DNA of 64,000 nucleotides, taken from NCBI RefSeq assembly GCF_002934605.1, contig NZ_PTJC01000006.1, positions 2,046,001 to 2,110,000 on the forward strand, given 5' to 3'. Below, one piece after another: positions 53,703-62,103 of this stretch. Both the position numbers and the translations under genes were made by a program. The first letter of the stretch is position 1. Every line of letters starts with the position of its first letter. The DNA comes from Neolewinella xylanilytica (GTDB lineage: Bacteria; Bacteroidota; Bacteroidia; Chitinophagales; Saprospiraceae). The notes beneath the pieces are model-generated. The model ran no database searches. It saw only the letters and a list, made by a program, of their open reading frames with translations, and had not been told where the DNA came from.

Positions 53703-55763
53703 ATGAAATCAATTCAACCCCTGTGCGGTGTATTGCTACTTTTTGCCCTGGCGCTCAGTAGCCCCGCTTTCGCTTCCAGCCACCGGGAAGCCCCCCTCAT
53801 CGCCGATGACCCCCTCGCCGACAATGTCGATGTATACGCCTTTCGTTCGCCCCAGGATTCCAGCCTGATCACCCTGGTGGCTACTTTCATTCCGATGCAG
53901 CTGCCCCACGGCGGACCGAACTACTACCACTTCGGGGAAGACATCCGGTACGAGATTCACGTCGATAATAACACCCGCACCCCTGGCGACGAGATCACCT
54001 ACCGGTTCACCTTCACCCGGACCAATGAAGATCCGACCACTTTCTTCAACGTCCGGCTCGGACAGGAAAATCTCAAGACCACCTACCGCCTGGAAATGAT
54101 CGACGGTGAAGGCAACGTAAAGTTGTTCGTCGCCGAGGGCGAGGTTCCCGCCCCGAACATCGGCCCCCGTTCCATTACCTCGCCCGTAGGCCTGGGAGAG
54201 GACAGCTACGGCGACTATGCGGATAGTAAAATCAACAGCTACGACAACGACTTCGAGGTGTTCGTCGGTCCGGTAGACGATCCGTTCTTCGTCGATTTGG
54301 GCGGCATCTTCGACCTGGGCGACGCGCCGCGGCAAGATGGCGACCCCGTTGACGGACTTGCCTGTTTCAATACGAGCGCCATCGTCATGCACGTCCCAAT
54401 TCGCGATCTGCTGAAGCGGAGCGCGAATGAAGTGACCCCGAATGGCATCCTCGACCCGGATTACATCATTGGCGTTTGGGCCTCCACCTCCCGGCCGCGG
54501 GTTCGGGTACTACAGGAAGACGGCTCCCGGCCTGAGATCCTCGACGACGATTACGTTCAGGTAAGCCGCCTGGGCATGCCATTGACCAACGAGGCCGTCA
54601 TTCCGGTGGGCATGAAGGATTACTGGAACTCCCTAACCCCTCACGAGGAGATTGCCGACACCCTGCTGGACCGGTACTTCTACAATCCGGAGCTGGCACT
54701 TTATATGGACCCCGACAACTTCGCCGCCGCCGTGCCTGCTTTCGCTCCACTACGCATTCAGGAAAACAGCCTGGGGGCCTACGATTTCACCAACGGCGCC
54801 GATGGACTCTACGGCCTCAAGGGGAACGAAGCCCTCGACGGTACTGCCCTGGCAGATAACGTCTTCGGTGACCTGCTCCTCCCCGGACCGGGAATGCCCC
54901 GCTCGGTCGACCTTTGGCCGATCTTCCATACCGGCGTACCCAACATGCCCCCCTACCAGCTCGCTACCGGTAAAGACGGAAACCCCTTGGCGGCAGGCAA
55001 ACCCTTCATCAACAACTTTCTGCCCAACGGCGGTGACATGCTTCGGCTGAATATGGCCGTACCTGCCACGGACCGGGACAGTGACGATTTCAGTTCCCTG
55101 GGACTCGTCCAGGCGGCCGTCCTCGGCCTCACCGACCCGCGCTTCAACGGCAGCGATACCCTGCAATTCATCCCGAATATGGATGGCTTCCCCAACGGTC
55201 GCCGACTGGAAGACGACGTGACCCGGATCGAACTGCAGGCCGTATCGGGCGTCGTACTCGCCGCCATCGGCCTCTGGTACGACGACTACGATCCGGCGAG
55301 TGATGAGAGCCCGGTAACCGCCGGCCTCACCTCGGTACTGGGCTATACCACCGGCGTAGAAGCCAACGACGAGCCTTTCCGGAACGAATTTCCCTTCCTC
55401 GCCCTGCCCCACAGCGGCGTCAGCGAGTGCAGCGGCATGATCGCCACCACCGCCGCCGAGGATTTCTACGACAATCCCGGCCTCGGCATCGACGCACCCA
55501 ACGTGATCGGGATCAACTTTCCAAACCCTTTCCAGACCAATACCACAATTAAGCTACGGGTGCGGGAAGCCGCCGCGATCAACATCGACCTCTACGACGT
55601 GAATGGAAGAAATCTGTCTACCCTCGTACGTCGTACGTTCGATAGCGGCGAACACCGGGTACCGGTGCAGGTCGCCGGCCTGCCCCAAGGGGTTTACTTC
55701 GCGGTCATCTCCGGGGGGCGCGGCGAGATCATCCAAACTATCCGTCTGGTAAAGACCCATTAA
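53703..55763 (+). CDS. DUF4331 family protein with T9SS sorting domain (copy 2)
   Basis: A 686-residue close paralogue of the preceding gene, with long identical blocks. A signal peptide (ALSSPAFASS) precedes SHREAPLIADDPLADNVDVY. After the DUF4331 domain (to about residue 585) comes a linker with two cysteine-region residues (SGVSECSGM) and a type A T9SS C-terminal domain (INFPNPFQTNTTI, then GLPQGVYFAVIS, ending IRLVKTH). This copy is therefore expected at the cell surface. A terminator follows 23 bases after the stop. Confidence 0.9.
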   Translation: MKSIQPLCGVLLLFALALSSPAFASSHREAPLIADDPLADNVDVYAFRSPQDSSLITLVATFIPMQLPHGGPNYYHFGEDIRYEIHVDNNTRTPGDEITYRFTFTRTNEDPTTFFNVRLGQENLKTTYRLEMIDGEGNVKLFVAEGEVPAPNIGPRSITSPVGLGEDSYGDYADSKINSYDNDFEVFVGPVDDPFFVDLGGIFDLGDAPRQDGDPVDGLACFNTSAIVMHVPIRDLLKRSANEVTPNGILDPDYIIGVWASTSRPRVRVLQEDGSRPEILDDDYVQVSRLGMPLTNEAVIPVGMKDYWNSLTPHEEIADTLLDRYFYNPELALYMDPDNFAAAVPAFAPLRIQENSLGAYDFTNGADGLYGLKGNEALDGTALADNVFGDLLLPGPGMPRSVDLWPIFHTGVPNMPPYQLATGKDGNPLAAGKPFINNFLPNGGDMLRLNMAVPATDRDSDDFSSLGLVQAAVLGLTDPRFNGSDTLQFIPNMDGFPNGRRLEDDVTRIELQAVSGVVLAAIGLWYDDYDPASDESPVTAGLTSVLGYTTGVEANDEPFRNEFPFLALPHSGVSECSGMIATTAAEDFYDNPGLGIDAPNVIGINFPNPFQTNTTIKLRVREAAAINIDLYDVNGRNLSTLVRRTFDSGEHRVPVQVAGLPQGVYFAVISGGRGEIIQTIRLVKTH

Positions 55764-55786
55764 GATCACCGCGTTTCTTCTCTTTT

Positions 55787-55822
55787 TCGGGGTATCCGGT
55801 ATGTGTCGGGTACCCCGATTTT
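55787..55822 (+). terminator. Hairpin terminator after DUF4331 copy 2
   Basis: TCGGGGTATCC pairs with GGGTACCCCGA (one G-T pair) around a ten-base loop, followed by TTTT. It separates the DUF4331 pair from the TPR lipoprotein gene, although read-through is possible. Confidence 0.6.
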
Positions 55823-55840
55823 CTCCTTCAATATTTCGTC

Positions 55841-57094
55841 ATGTCGTCATTCCATACCCTACCCGCTCTCCTGCTCCTACTGTGCACCCTATTCACAGCC
55901 TGTGGGGGGGAGCCAGCGGCTGACCGGCCCGATTCCGGAGCCCCTACGATCCCCGAGTTACTGCCCCGCCCGGAAGCCCTGCAGGCTGCGGCGGAATGGG
56001 ACAACACCCAAAGCGGCTACTCCAAGATGGCGGCTCAATTGCGCCTGGAGAACCCCGATGCCATCGAGCCCCGCATTACCCTGGCCAAAATATTCATTAA
56101 TGAAGCCCGGGTGACCGGCGAACACGGTCACTACTACCCCGCCGCCCTCCAGCTACTGGACGACGCCCTCGCCCTCAACCACGCTGGCCCCAGAAACCCA
56201 AACCTCGAATTCGATGCCATGGCGGCCCGGGCCAGCGTGTTGCTTTCGCAGCATGCCTTCGCCGAGGCGCTGGCCACGGCAAAGGAAGCCGCTAGCATCA
56301 ATCCCCACAATGCCCAGGTTTACGGGGCCATCGTCGATGCCTATGTCGAACTCGGTCACTACCCGGAAGCGATTGCCGCCGCCGACAAAATGAACGAGAT
56401 CCGTCCCGATCTCCGTGCTTACAGCCGGGTCTCCTACCTGCGGGAAATCCACGGCGATACTGACGGCGCCATCGAGGCGATGGAACGGGCGGTACGGGCG
56501 GGTGCACCCGGCTACGAATCCACCGCCTGGGCCCGACTGACGCTGGGTGGCCTTTACGAACGGTACGGACAGCCGGAAAAAGCCGCCAAGGAGTATAAGC
56601 GCATCCTGATGGAGCGGCCCAACTACCCCTTTGCCATCGCCGCACTAGCCGACCTGGCCATGACCGCCGGAAACTTGTCGGAGGCCGAAAAGCTGCTCCA
56701 TCAGGCCACGGCCATCATTCCCGAGGTAGGCTACTATATCCAATTAGCCGAACTGTATAAGCAACAGGGCAGGACCGGGGAAATGAAAAAAACGGAACAG
56801 GAAATTCTCGTCATGCTGCAGGACGACGTCGACAGTGGGCATAATATGGACATGGAGTACGCCACCCTCTACCACGACCACTTCGAAGACCCTTCCCGCG
56901 CCCTCGAGTACATGAAGCCGGAATACGCCGCCCGCCCGGACAACATCGACGTCAACCGGATGCTGGCCGCGATCTACCTCGACCTGGGGGACACGGCCTC
57001 CGCACGCCAACACTTTCAACGGGCGAGCGCTACGGACAGTAAGCACCCGGAATTACTCGCGCTACGTTCTTCCCTGGAGACTACCAGCAAGTAG
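55841..57094 (+). CDS. TPR-repeat lipoprotein
   Basis: A 417-residue protein with a lipoprotein signal (CTLFTACGGEP, Cys near 21). Repeated TPR pairs run from about residue 75 to the end (AEALATAKEAASINPHN, HYPEAIAAADKMNEIRPD, NLSEAEKLLHQATAIIPE, DTASARQHFQRAS). It begins 78 bases after DUF4331 copy 2. From memory, TPR proteins accompany DUF4331 genes in other Bacteroidota, often with a HupE/UreJ-type protein that is missing here. It overlaps the convergent MOSC gene by 33 bases. Confidence 0.84.
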   Translation: MSSFHTLPALLLLLCTLFTACGGEPAADRPDSGAPTIPELLPRPEALQAAAEWDNTQSGYSKMAAQLRLENPDAIEPRITLAKIFINEARVTGEHGHYYPAALQLLDDALALNHAGPRNPNLEFDAMAARASVLLSQHAFAEALATAKEAASINPHNAQVYGAIVDAYVELGHYPEAIAAADKMNEIRPDLRAYSRVSYLREIHGDTDGAIEAMERAVRAGAPGYESTAWARLTLGGLYERYGQPEKAAKEYKRILMERPNYPFAIAALADLAMTAGNLSEAEKLLHQATAIIPEVGYYIQLAELYKQQGRTGEMKKTEQEILVMLQDDVDSGHNMDMEYATLYHDHFEDPSRALEYMKPEYAARPDNIDVNRMLAAIYLDLGDTASARQHFQRASATDSKHPELLALRSSLETTSK

Positions 57095-57895
57095 CACCTG
57101 GACCGCATCACCCACCCGGATAGGCCGGCCCGCAGGGGCCTCACAAATCGCGTTCATACCGAACAGCGTCTTGTTGCCCTCATTCCGGTAGGCGGCCAGC
57201 TCGCTGAGTACGGACAAGTCTTTATCCCCGCTACCGGCGGGATCCACGGTTACCATGATGCACCGGGCGCAGGGTTTGGGCAAATAGAAGCCCTGGCTGC
57301 CGACGCGGATGCGCGACCACCCGTCCTCCACGAAGGCGTCCTCCGCCTCCACCACGATGTTCGGGCGGAAGCGAAGCATGTTGACGGGCCGGCCCAGCCG
57401 ATCGGATAGTGACTTCAAACTCGCGGTAGTAGCAATTAAATACGGGTAACCGTCGGCAAAACTGACGGTTTCGCCCCGTTTAGCGTACCGCTTGTCAACC
57501 GGCCGCTTCACCGCCTCGTTCATGTACACTAACCGGACGCCGGGAATGCCGGTAAGATCGGGCAAGCCGGGAGCAGCCACCGTACAGGCCATGAAGGTGT
57601 CGTCCCAGACGGTAACCTCCAAATTCGGAGCAGCCGATGGGCGCGCATGTGCAATCGTTAGGAAATCTTCCGTGTCCGAGTCTGACCGCCCGATCCGCAA
57701 TCCCGTCGCTCCGAGGACTTCCGCCCGCAGTTTAGCCAGGTGGTGGTACTGCCGTTGGCTGATGAAGCGGCCGTCGGCATCCACCAGCATCCATCGACGG
57801 TCGTCTTGGAACCCGCGCTCCGCCGCAATGGCTTCGTTGACCGCCGTACCCCCGAGACTCTTTACGGGATACCGGTAAAGGGCACTTACCCGCAT
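57062..57895 (-). CDS. MOSC domain protein
   Basis: A 277-residue protein with an N-terminal MOSC beta-barrel (YRYPVKSLGGTAVNEAIAAE, RRWMLVDADGRFISQRQY) and the C-terminal MOSC domain (LRFRPNIVVEAEDAFVEDGW). The molybdenum-ligating Cys is in LPKPCARCIMVTVDP. Relatives (YcbX, mARC) reduce N-hydroxylated compounds using molybdopterin. No ferredoxin domain is fused here, so an external electron donor would be needed. Its ATG overlaps the lysA stop by one base (TAATG), so coupling is likely. Confidence 0.88.
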   Translation of the reverse strand: MRVSALYRYPVKSLGGTAVNEAIAAERGFQDDRRWMLVDADGRFISQRQYHHLAKLRAEVLGATGLRIGRSDSDTEDFLTIAHARPSAAPNLEVTVWDDTFMACTVAAPGLPDLTGIPGVRLVYMNEAVKRPVDKRYAKRGETVSFADGYPYLIATTASLKSLSDRLGRPVNMLRFRPNIVVEAEDAFVEDGWSRIRVGSQGFYLPKPCARCIMVTVDPAGSGDKDLSVLSELAAYRNEGNKTLFGMNAICEAPAGRPIRVGDAVQVLLAGSLQGRT

Positions 57896-59148
57896 TACGC
57901 CCCCAACGCTTCGGCGAGTTGGGGAAGTTCCACCTGGGTATTGAGCAGGTCCTCCATCGTTTCGCGGCGGCGGATGAGGTGGGCATTTCCGTCCAGGATC
58001 ATGACTTCCGCCGGCCGGTACCGGCTGTTGTAGTTCGACGACATCATGAAGCAGTAGGCGCCCGCGTTGGCCAGTGCGAGGATGTCGCCCTCGCGTACCT
58101 CACTTAGTTGGCGGTTGATGCCGAAGGTATCCGTTTCGCAAATGTAACCGACCACGGTATAGATGCGGGGCTTCCCGGAGGGGTTGCTGATGTTCGTGAT
58201 GTGGTGATACGCATCGTAGAACATGGGGCGGATAAAGTGATTAAGTCCGCTGTCCACACCGGCAAAAACCGTGGCGGGGGTCGTTTTCACCACGTTGGTC
58301 TTCACGAGGAAGGTACCGGCTTCACTCACGAGAAACTTACCCGGTTCGAACATCAGTTCAAGCTCCCGGCCGTATTCACCGCAAAATTCGTTGAAGCGGG
58401 TGCTGAGCCGTTGACCCAGATCTTCGATGTCCGTTGCAATGCCCCCTTCCTTGTACGGCACTTTGAAACCCGACCCGAAGTCAATGTAATCCAGGTCCGG
58501 AAAATCGGCGGCGGCGCGCAGGAGAATCTCAACCCCCTGGAGGAAGACCTGGGCGTCCAGAATGTCCGACCCCGTGTGCATGTGCAATCCCTCTACCTTA
58601 AGATTCAGGGCGTTGACGATCTTGAGTACGTGAGGTACCTGGTGGATCGAGATCCCGAATTTCGAATCGATGTGCCCCACGCTGATCTTGCTGTTGCCCC
58701 CGGCCATGATGTGGGGATTGAGCCGGATGCAAACGGGAACGCCCCGGTGCTGATCCCCGAATTGCTCCAAGATCGAGATATTATCGATGTTCATCCGTAC
58801 ACCCTTTCCGACGGCCTCGTTGACCTCGTCCAGTCCGACACAGTTGGGCGTAAAGAGAATGTCGTGGGGATCGAAACCCGCCATCAGGCCGAGGTCCACT
58901 TCCTGCATCGATACCGTATCCAGCCCGCTGCCCCACTGCCGGAACAGGCGGAGAATATTGAGGTTGGTCAGGGCTTTGCAGGCGTAGTTTATACGCAAGC
59001 GTTTTACGCCGGAAAACGCGCGGTTGATGCGATCGTACTGCCGTTTCATCCGGTCGGCATCGTAAACGTAGAGGGGTGCACCGAACTCTTCCACGACGGA
59101 GAGAAGGTCAAGACCGGCAATGGAATAGCGTCCGTCGGCAAACTGCAT
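57895..59148 (-). CDS. lysA: Diaminopimelate decarboxylase
   Basis: PLP enzyme for the last step of lysine synthesis (meso-diaminopimelate to lysine); 417 residues. The PLP lysine is K58 in NYACKALTN. HMHTGSDI and GSGFKVPY are in the barrel, and MFEPGKFLV and YICETDTFGI contribute the substrate-site Arg/Glu and Cys residues of the family. Closely related carboxynorspermidine decarboxylases are shorter. It is the first gene of a pair with the MOSC gene. Confidence 0.94.
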   Translation of the reverse strand: MQFADGRYSIAGLDLLSVVEEFGAPLYVYDADRMKRQYDRINRAFSGVKRLRINYACKALTNLNILRLFRQWGSGLDTVSMQEVDLGLMAGFDPHDILFTPNCVGLDEVNEAVGKGVRMNIDNISILEQFGDQHRGVPVCIRLNPHIMAGGNSKISVGHIDSKFGISIHQVPHVLKIVNALNLKVEGLHMHTGSDILDAQVFLQGVEILLRAAADFPDLDYIDFGSGFKVPYKEGGIATDIEDLGQRLSTRFNEFCGEYGRELELMFEPGKFLVSEAGTFLVKTNVVKTTPATVFAGVDSGLNHFIRPMFYDAYHHITNISNPSGKPRIYTVVGYICETDTFGINRQLSEVREGDILALANAGAYCFMMSSNYNSRYRPAEVMILDGNAHLIRRRETMEDLLNTQVELPQLAEALGA

Positions 59149-59236
59149 GCGAGAAATCTTTTGTTGGGGTGATGCCCGAAGGTAGAAAAGCTATGAACAA
59201 TAACCCATGCCGCGCAGGTTCAAATGAAAAAGCGAA

Positions 59237-59560
59237 ATGTCTATATACCTGCAAAGCCCTGGCCTTACTGACGATCTATGGTGGATTCTAGGCGCCCTCG
59301 TCGTCCTCGCCGCCGTATTTTACATGACCCGACGGGCCCAAAACACCGAACGGGCCAAGCACCTGAAAACGAACGACCCCTTCCAGAACGTCGTCAACGA
59401 CAGTAGCTACAACATCAATCAGGAGGGCATCGACGGTCACCGGGCCGAAGGGATGACGAAGGCCGAGGCCGAAAAGACCGCCGAGGACATGAAACGCAGC
59501 GGTAACATCCCGAGTGATGAGGAATTTCACGATCTGCGGGACGACATGAAGAAGGATTAG
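59237..59560 (+). CDS. Small single-pass membrane protein
   Basis: A 107-residue protein with one membrane helix (about 13-31, LWWILGALVVLAAVFYMTR) and a charged cytoplasmic-type tail rich in D/E/K. It includes a repeated helical stretch (GMTKAEAEKTAEDMKRSG) and ends DLRDDMKKD. No family is recognised. It is 37 bases before the LptF/G-type gene, so it may be part of that operon. Confidence 0.7.
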   Translation: MSIYLQSPGLTDDLWWILGALVVLAAVFYMTRRAQNTERAKHLKTNDPFQNVVNDSSYNINQEGIDGHRAEGMTKAEAEKTAEDMKRSGNIPSDEEFHDLRDDMKKD

Positions 59561-59597
59561 AAGCAACATTCACCGCGTCCCGGGCGTCTCTTACCCG

Positions 59598-61328
59598 ATG
59601 AAGCAGCTGGATAAATTGATGGCCAAGTCGTTCGTAGGGCCATTCGTTGTCACCTTCGCGATTGCCCTGTTCGTTCTGCTGATGCAGATCCTCTGGCTTT
59701 ACCTGGACGACATCGCGGGTAAAGGGCTCAGCTTTTTTCTCATAATGGAACTGTTGGCCTACAAATGCGTTGGCCTGGTACCGCTGGCGCTTCCCCTTGC
59801 GCTGCTGATCTCCTCCGTAATGGTACTGGGCAATCTGGCCGAGCACTATGAGCTCTCCAGTTTCAAATCCTCTGGGGTGAGTCTGCTGCGGGTGATCCGC
59901 ATGATGATCATTTTCGGCGCGACGGGCGCGCTGGTTTCTTATTTATGCAGTGATTACGTCATTCCGGCCGCTAACCTGCAGTTCGGGGCCCGGATGTATG
60001 ACATCCAGCAGAAAAAACCCACCCTGAATATGGAGCCCGGGGTCTTCAACGAAGACTTTAACCAATTCACCATACGCCTGGGCGGCCGGTCGGACGATGG
60101 CCGGGAGATATCGGACGTGCTGATTTACGACCATACCAAGGCCAACGTCGGCGAGTTGAGCCAGATTACCGCCACCGAAGGCGAGATGTACACCGCTGAC
60201 GGCGGGGCGGCTTTCGTCATGCAATTGTACGACGGCCACCAGTACGTCGAGCAACGGCCGGGTGGCCGCAACGGCCAGAGCTTGCCGTTCATGCGGACAA
60301 GCTTCGCTACCTACACCAAGGTCTTCGATCTCAGTGAGTTTCTTCTGGAGCGCCATGCCGCCTCCCTCTTCAGCACGAACCGGAGCATGCTCTCGACCTG
60401 GCAGCTGCAACAGGGCGTCGACAGTATCGACCTGGATATCGCCGTGCGCAAACAGGGATTGAGCAACCACTTAATCGCTTACCTGCCCTCCCTGCCGCGG
60501 GATACGGTGCAGTACCGGCCGCCGGTAAGAAGCAGGGCCTACGACATTGACTTCGTCGCCCAGGACAGCCTCCAGCGAGCAACGACGGAAGCTACGCTCG
60601 CAGCGCAGGCGGCGGATTCCATCGCCAACGCTACCGTAGCCACCTACCGGCCAGCAGAAGCGGCGCCCCCCGGAGGCGACCGTCCGGACAACGGTGGTGC
60701 AACAGAGCAAAAACGGCGAAAAGAAGCTAAGACGCTGGCCCAGACTCGTCAGAACAACCGTTTGCAAAGCGCGCAGGAGCATGCCCTGGTAACGGGGGCC
60801 AGTGACTGGAAGGGTATCGAAAGCCTGGTGGATAGCTTGCCTTCCGACGACCGGGAGCGGGTCTACAATCGCGCCCGTTCCAGCATCCGGTCGGTTACCG
60901 GTCAGGCACAGTCCACCATCCGCTTGCTCCCGGGCATTCAGGAGTCGCGGGTAAAGCACATCTACGACATGCACATGAAGTACAGCATGGCGGTCGTCTG
61001 TATCATCTTCGTATTCATCGGCGCACCGATGGGGGCAATCGTCCGGAAGGGCGGATTCGGCTATCCGATTTTGGTGAGCATCGTCTTCTTCGTGATTTTC
61101 ATTATCCTGACCATCTTTTGCCGCAAACTGGCGGAGAGCTTCGTGGTCAACGGCGTCTTCGCCGGGTGGCTGCCCTGCATCATCCTGTTCCCGGTAAGCT
61201 TGTGGATCACCTACAGCGCGATGAACGATGCCAAGCTGCTGGACCTGGACCTCGCGAAGGATGCCTTCCGACGGGCACGCGACCACAAGCAAGTAGTGGC
61301 GCTTCGCCGAATGATAGCCAAGTCGTAA
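59598..61328 (+). CDS. LptF/LptG-family lipopolysaccharide export permease
   Basis: A 576-residue YjgP/YjgQ-family membrane protein. Three N-terminal helices (KSFVGPFVVTFAIALFVLLM, LVPLALPLALLISSVMVLG, IFGATGALVSYLCSDYVIPA) precede a periplasmic beta-jellyroll. A long low-complexity insert (about 330-400, with APPGGDRPDNGGATEQKRRKEAK) follows. The last helices include YSMAVVCIIFVFIGAPMGAIVRKGGFG, the family signature. With LptB it moves LPS from the inner membrane. It is longer than E. coli LptF (366) because of the insert, as in other Bacteroidota. One copy is seen here; a second may be elsewhere. Confidence 0.9.
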   Translation: MKQLDKLMAKSFVGPFVVTFAIALFVLLMQILWLYLDDIAGKGLSFFLIMELLAYKCVGLVPLALPLALLISSVMVLGNLAEHYELSSFKSSGVSLLRVIRMMIIFGATGALVSYLCSDYVIPAANLQFGARMYDIQQKKPTLNMEPGVFNEDFNQFTIRLGGRSDDGREISDVLIYDHTKANVGELSQITATEGEMYTADGGAAFVMQLYDGHQYVEQRPGGRNGQSLPFMRTSFATYTKVFDLSEFLLERHAASLFSTNRSMLSTWQLQQGVDSIDLDIAVRKQGLSNHLIAYLPSLPRDTVQYRPPVRSRAYDIDFVAQDSLQRATTEATLAAQAADSIANATVATYRPAEAAPPGGDRPDNGGATEQKRRKEAKTLAQTRQNNRLQSAQEHALVTGASDWKGIESLVDSLPSDDRERVYNRARSSIRSVTGQAQSTIRLLPGIQESRVKHIYDMHMKYSMAVVCIIFVFIGAPMGAIVRKGGFGYPILVSIVFFVIFIILTIFCRKLAESFVVNGVFAGWLPCIILFPVSLWITYSAMNDAKLLDLDLAKDAFRRARDHKQVVALRRMIAKS

Positions 61329-61333
61329 ATCTC

Positions 61334-61341
61334 TACCTTCG
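61334..61341 (+). promoter_or_regulatory. Candidate -7 box (TACCTTCG) before the PAP2 gene
   Basis: One change from TAnnTTTG, ending 4 bases before the ATG at 61346, which would give a leaderless start. The gene could instead be read from the LptF/G promoter 18 bases upstream. Confidence 0.3.
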
Positions 61342-61345
61342 CGGC

Positions 61346-62101
61346 ATGCCGTTCATTCGACGCCACTTCACTCCCCCGAGTCTACGCTTCCGTACCTTTT
61401 TGCGGGCAAACCGCTTTTTCCTGATCGGAGTGCTGCTTCTCATCCTGTACAACGCCTACCTGGTGTTCACCAACCAGCAGGGAGACGAGCTGATCGCGAT
61501 CAATCGCCTGCGGACGGATAATCTCGACTGGGTGTTTATCGTGGGAACCCAACTTGGCGAACCGATCGCATACGTAGCGGTCATTATCGGCTTTCTTTGC
61601 TACCGAATCCGGACGGCCATATTCGTAGCCCTCACCGGCGGCGCCGTGGGCATTATCACGGGTCTGCTGAAACTCTACTTTGCCGAGGCACGACCCATGC
61701 GGTGGTTCTTCGACAATTTTGAAGCCACTTGGCACAACCTGAACCTATTTGACGAATCGATGCGCAACTGGGGCGACACCAGCTTCCCCAGTGGGCATTC
61801 CGCTTCCGCCTTCGCGCTGTTTAGCTTTGTTTCCTTCAACGTTCGCCGCCCGAAGATCCTCGTTAGCATCCTTTGCTTTCTCCTCGCTACCGAGGTGGCC
61901 TTCAGTAGAATGTACCTCCTGTACCACTTTCTACGCGACGTCACCGCCGGTGCGTTCCTGGGATTGGTGATCGCGATTGCCATGTACTTTCTACAGTGGA
62001 AACTGGCCCCCGATAACCGTTTATTAAATGATGGCCTGGGCTGGACCAGCACCAGCAACCTGCCGGCTTCCGACGAGCGCCTCCACCCCGACACCGAATA
62101 A
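61346..62101 (+). CDS. PAP2-family membrane phosphatase
   Basis: 251 residues from the ATG at 61346, just after the LptF/G stop; the frame is open further upstream but that part is antisense-like sequence in the permease gene. It has five or six membrane helices. All three phosphatase motifs are present: KLYFAEARPMRW (K-x6-RP), FPSGHSASAF, and SRMYLLYHFLRDVTAG. Likely roles are undecaprenyl-diphosphate or lipid A dephosphorylation. The position directly after an LPS-export permease favours an envelope-lipid substrate. Confidence 0.88.
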   Translation: MPFIRRHFTPPSLRFRTFLRANRFFLIGVLLLILYNAYLVFTNQQGDELIAINRLRTDNLDWVFIVGTQLGEPIAYVAVIIGFLCYRIRTAIFVALTGGAVGIITGLLKLYFAEARPMRWFFDNFEATWHNLNLFDESMRNWGDTSFPSGHSASAFALFSFVSFNVRRPKILVSILCFLLATEVAFSRMYLLYHFLRDVTAGAFLGLVIAIAMYFLQWKLAPDNRLLNDGLGWTSTSNLPASDERLHPDTE

Positions 62102-62103
62102 GT

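Noticed and set aside
58108-59172. 354-codon open frame antisense to lysA
   Set aside because: Same reason: mirrors lysA codon structure and has no protein-like domain.
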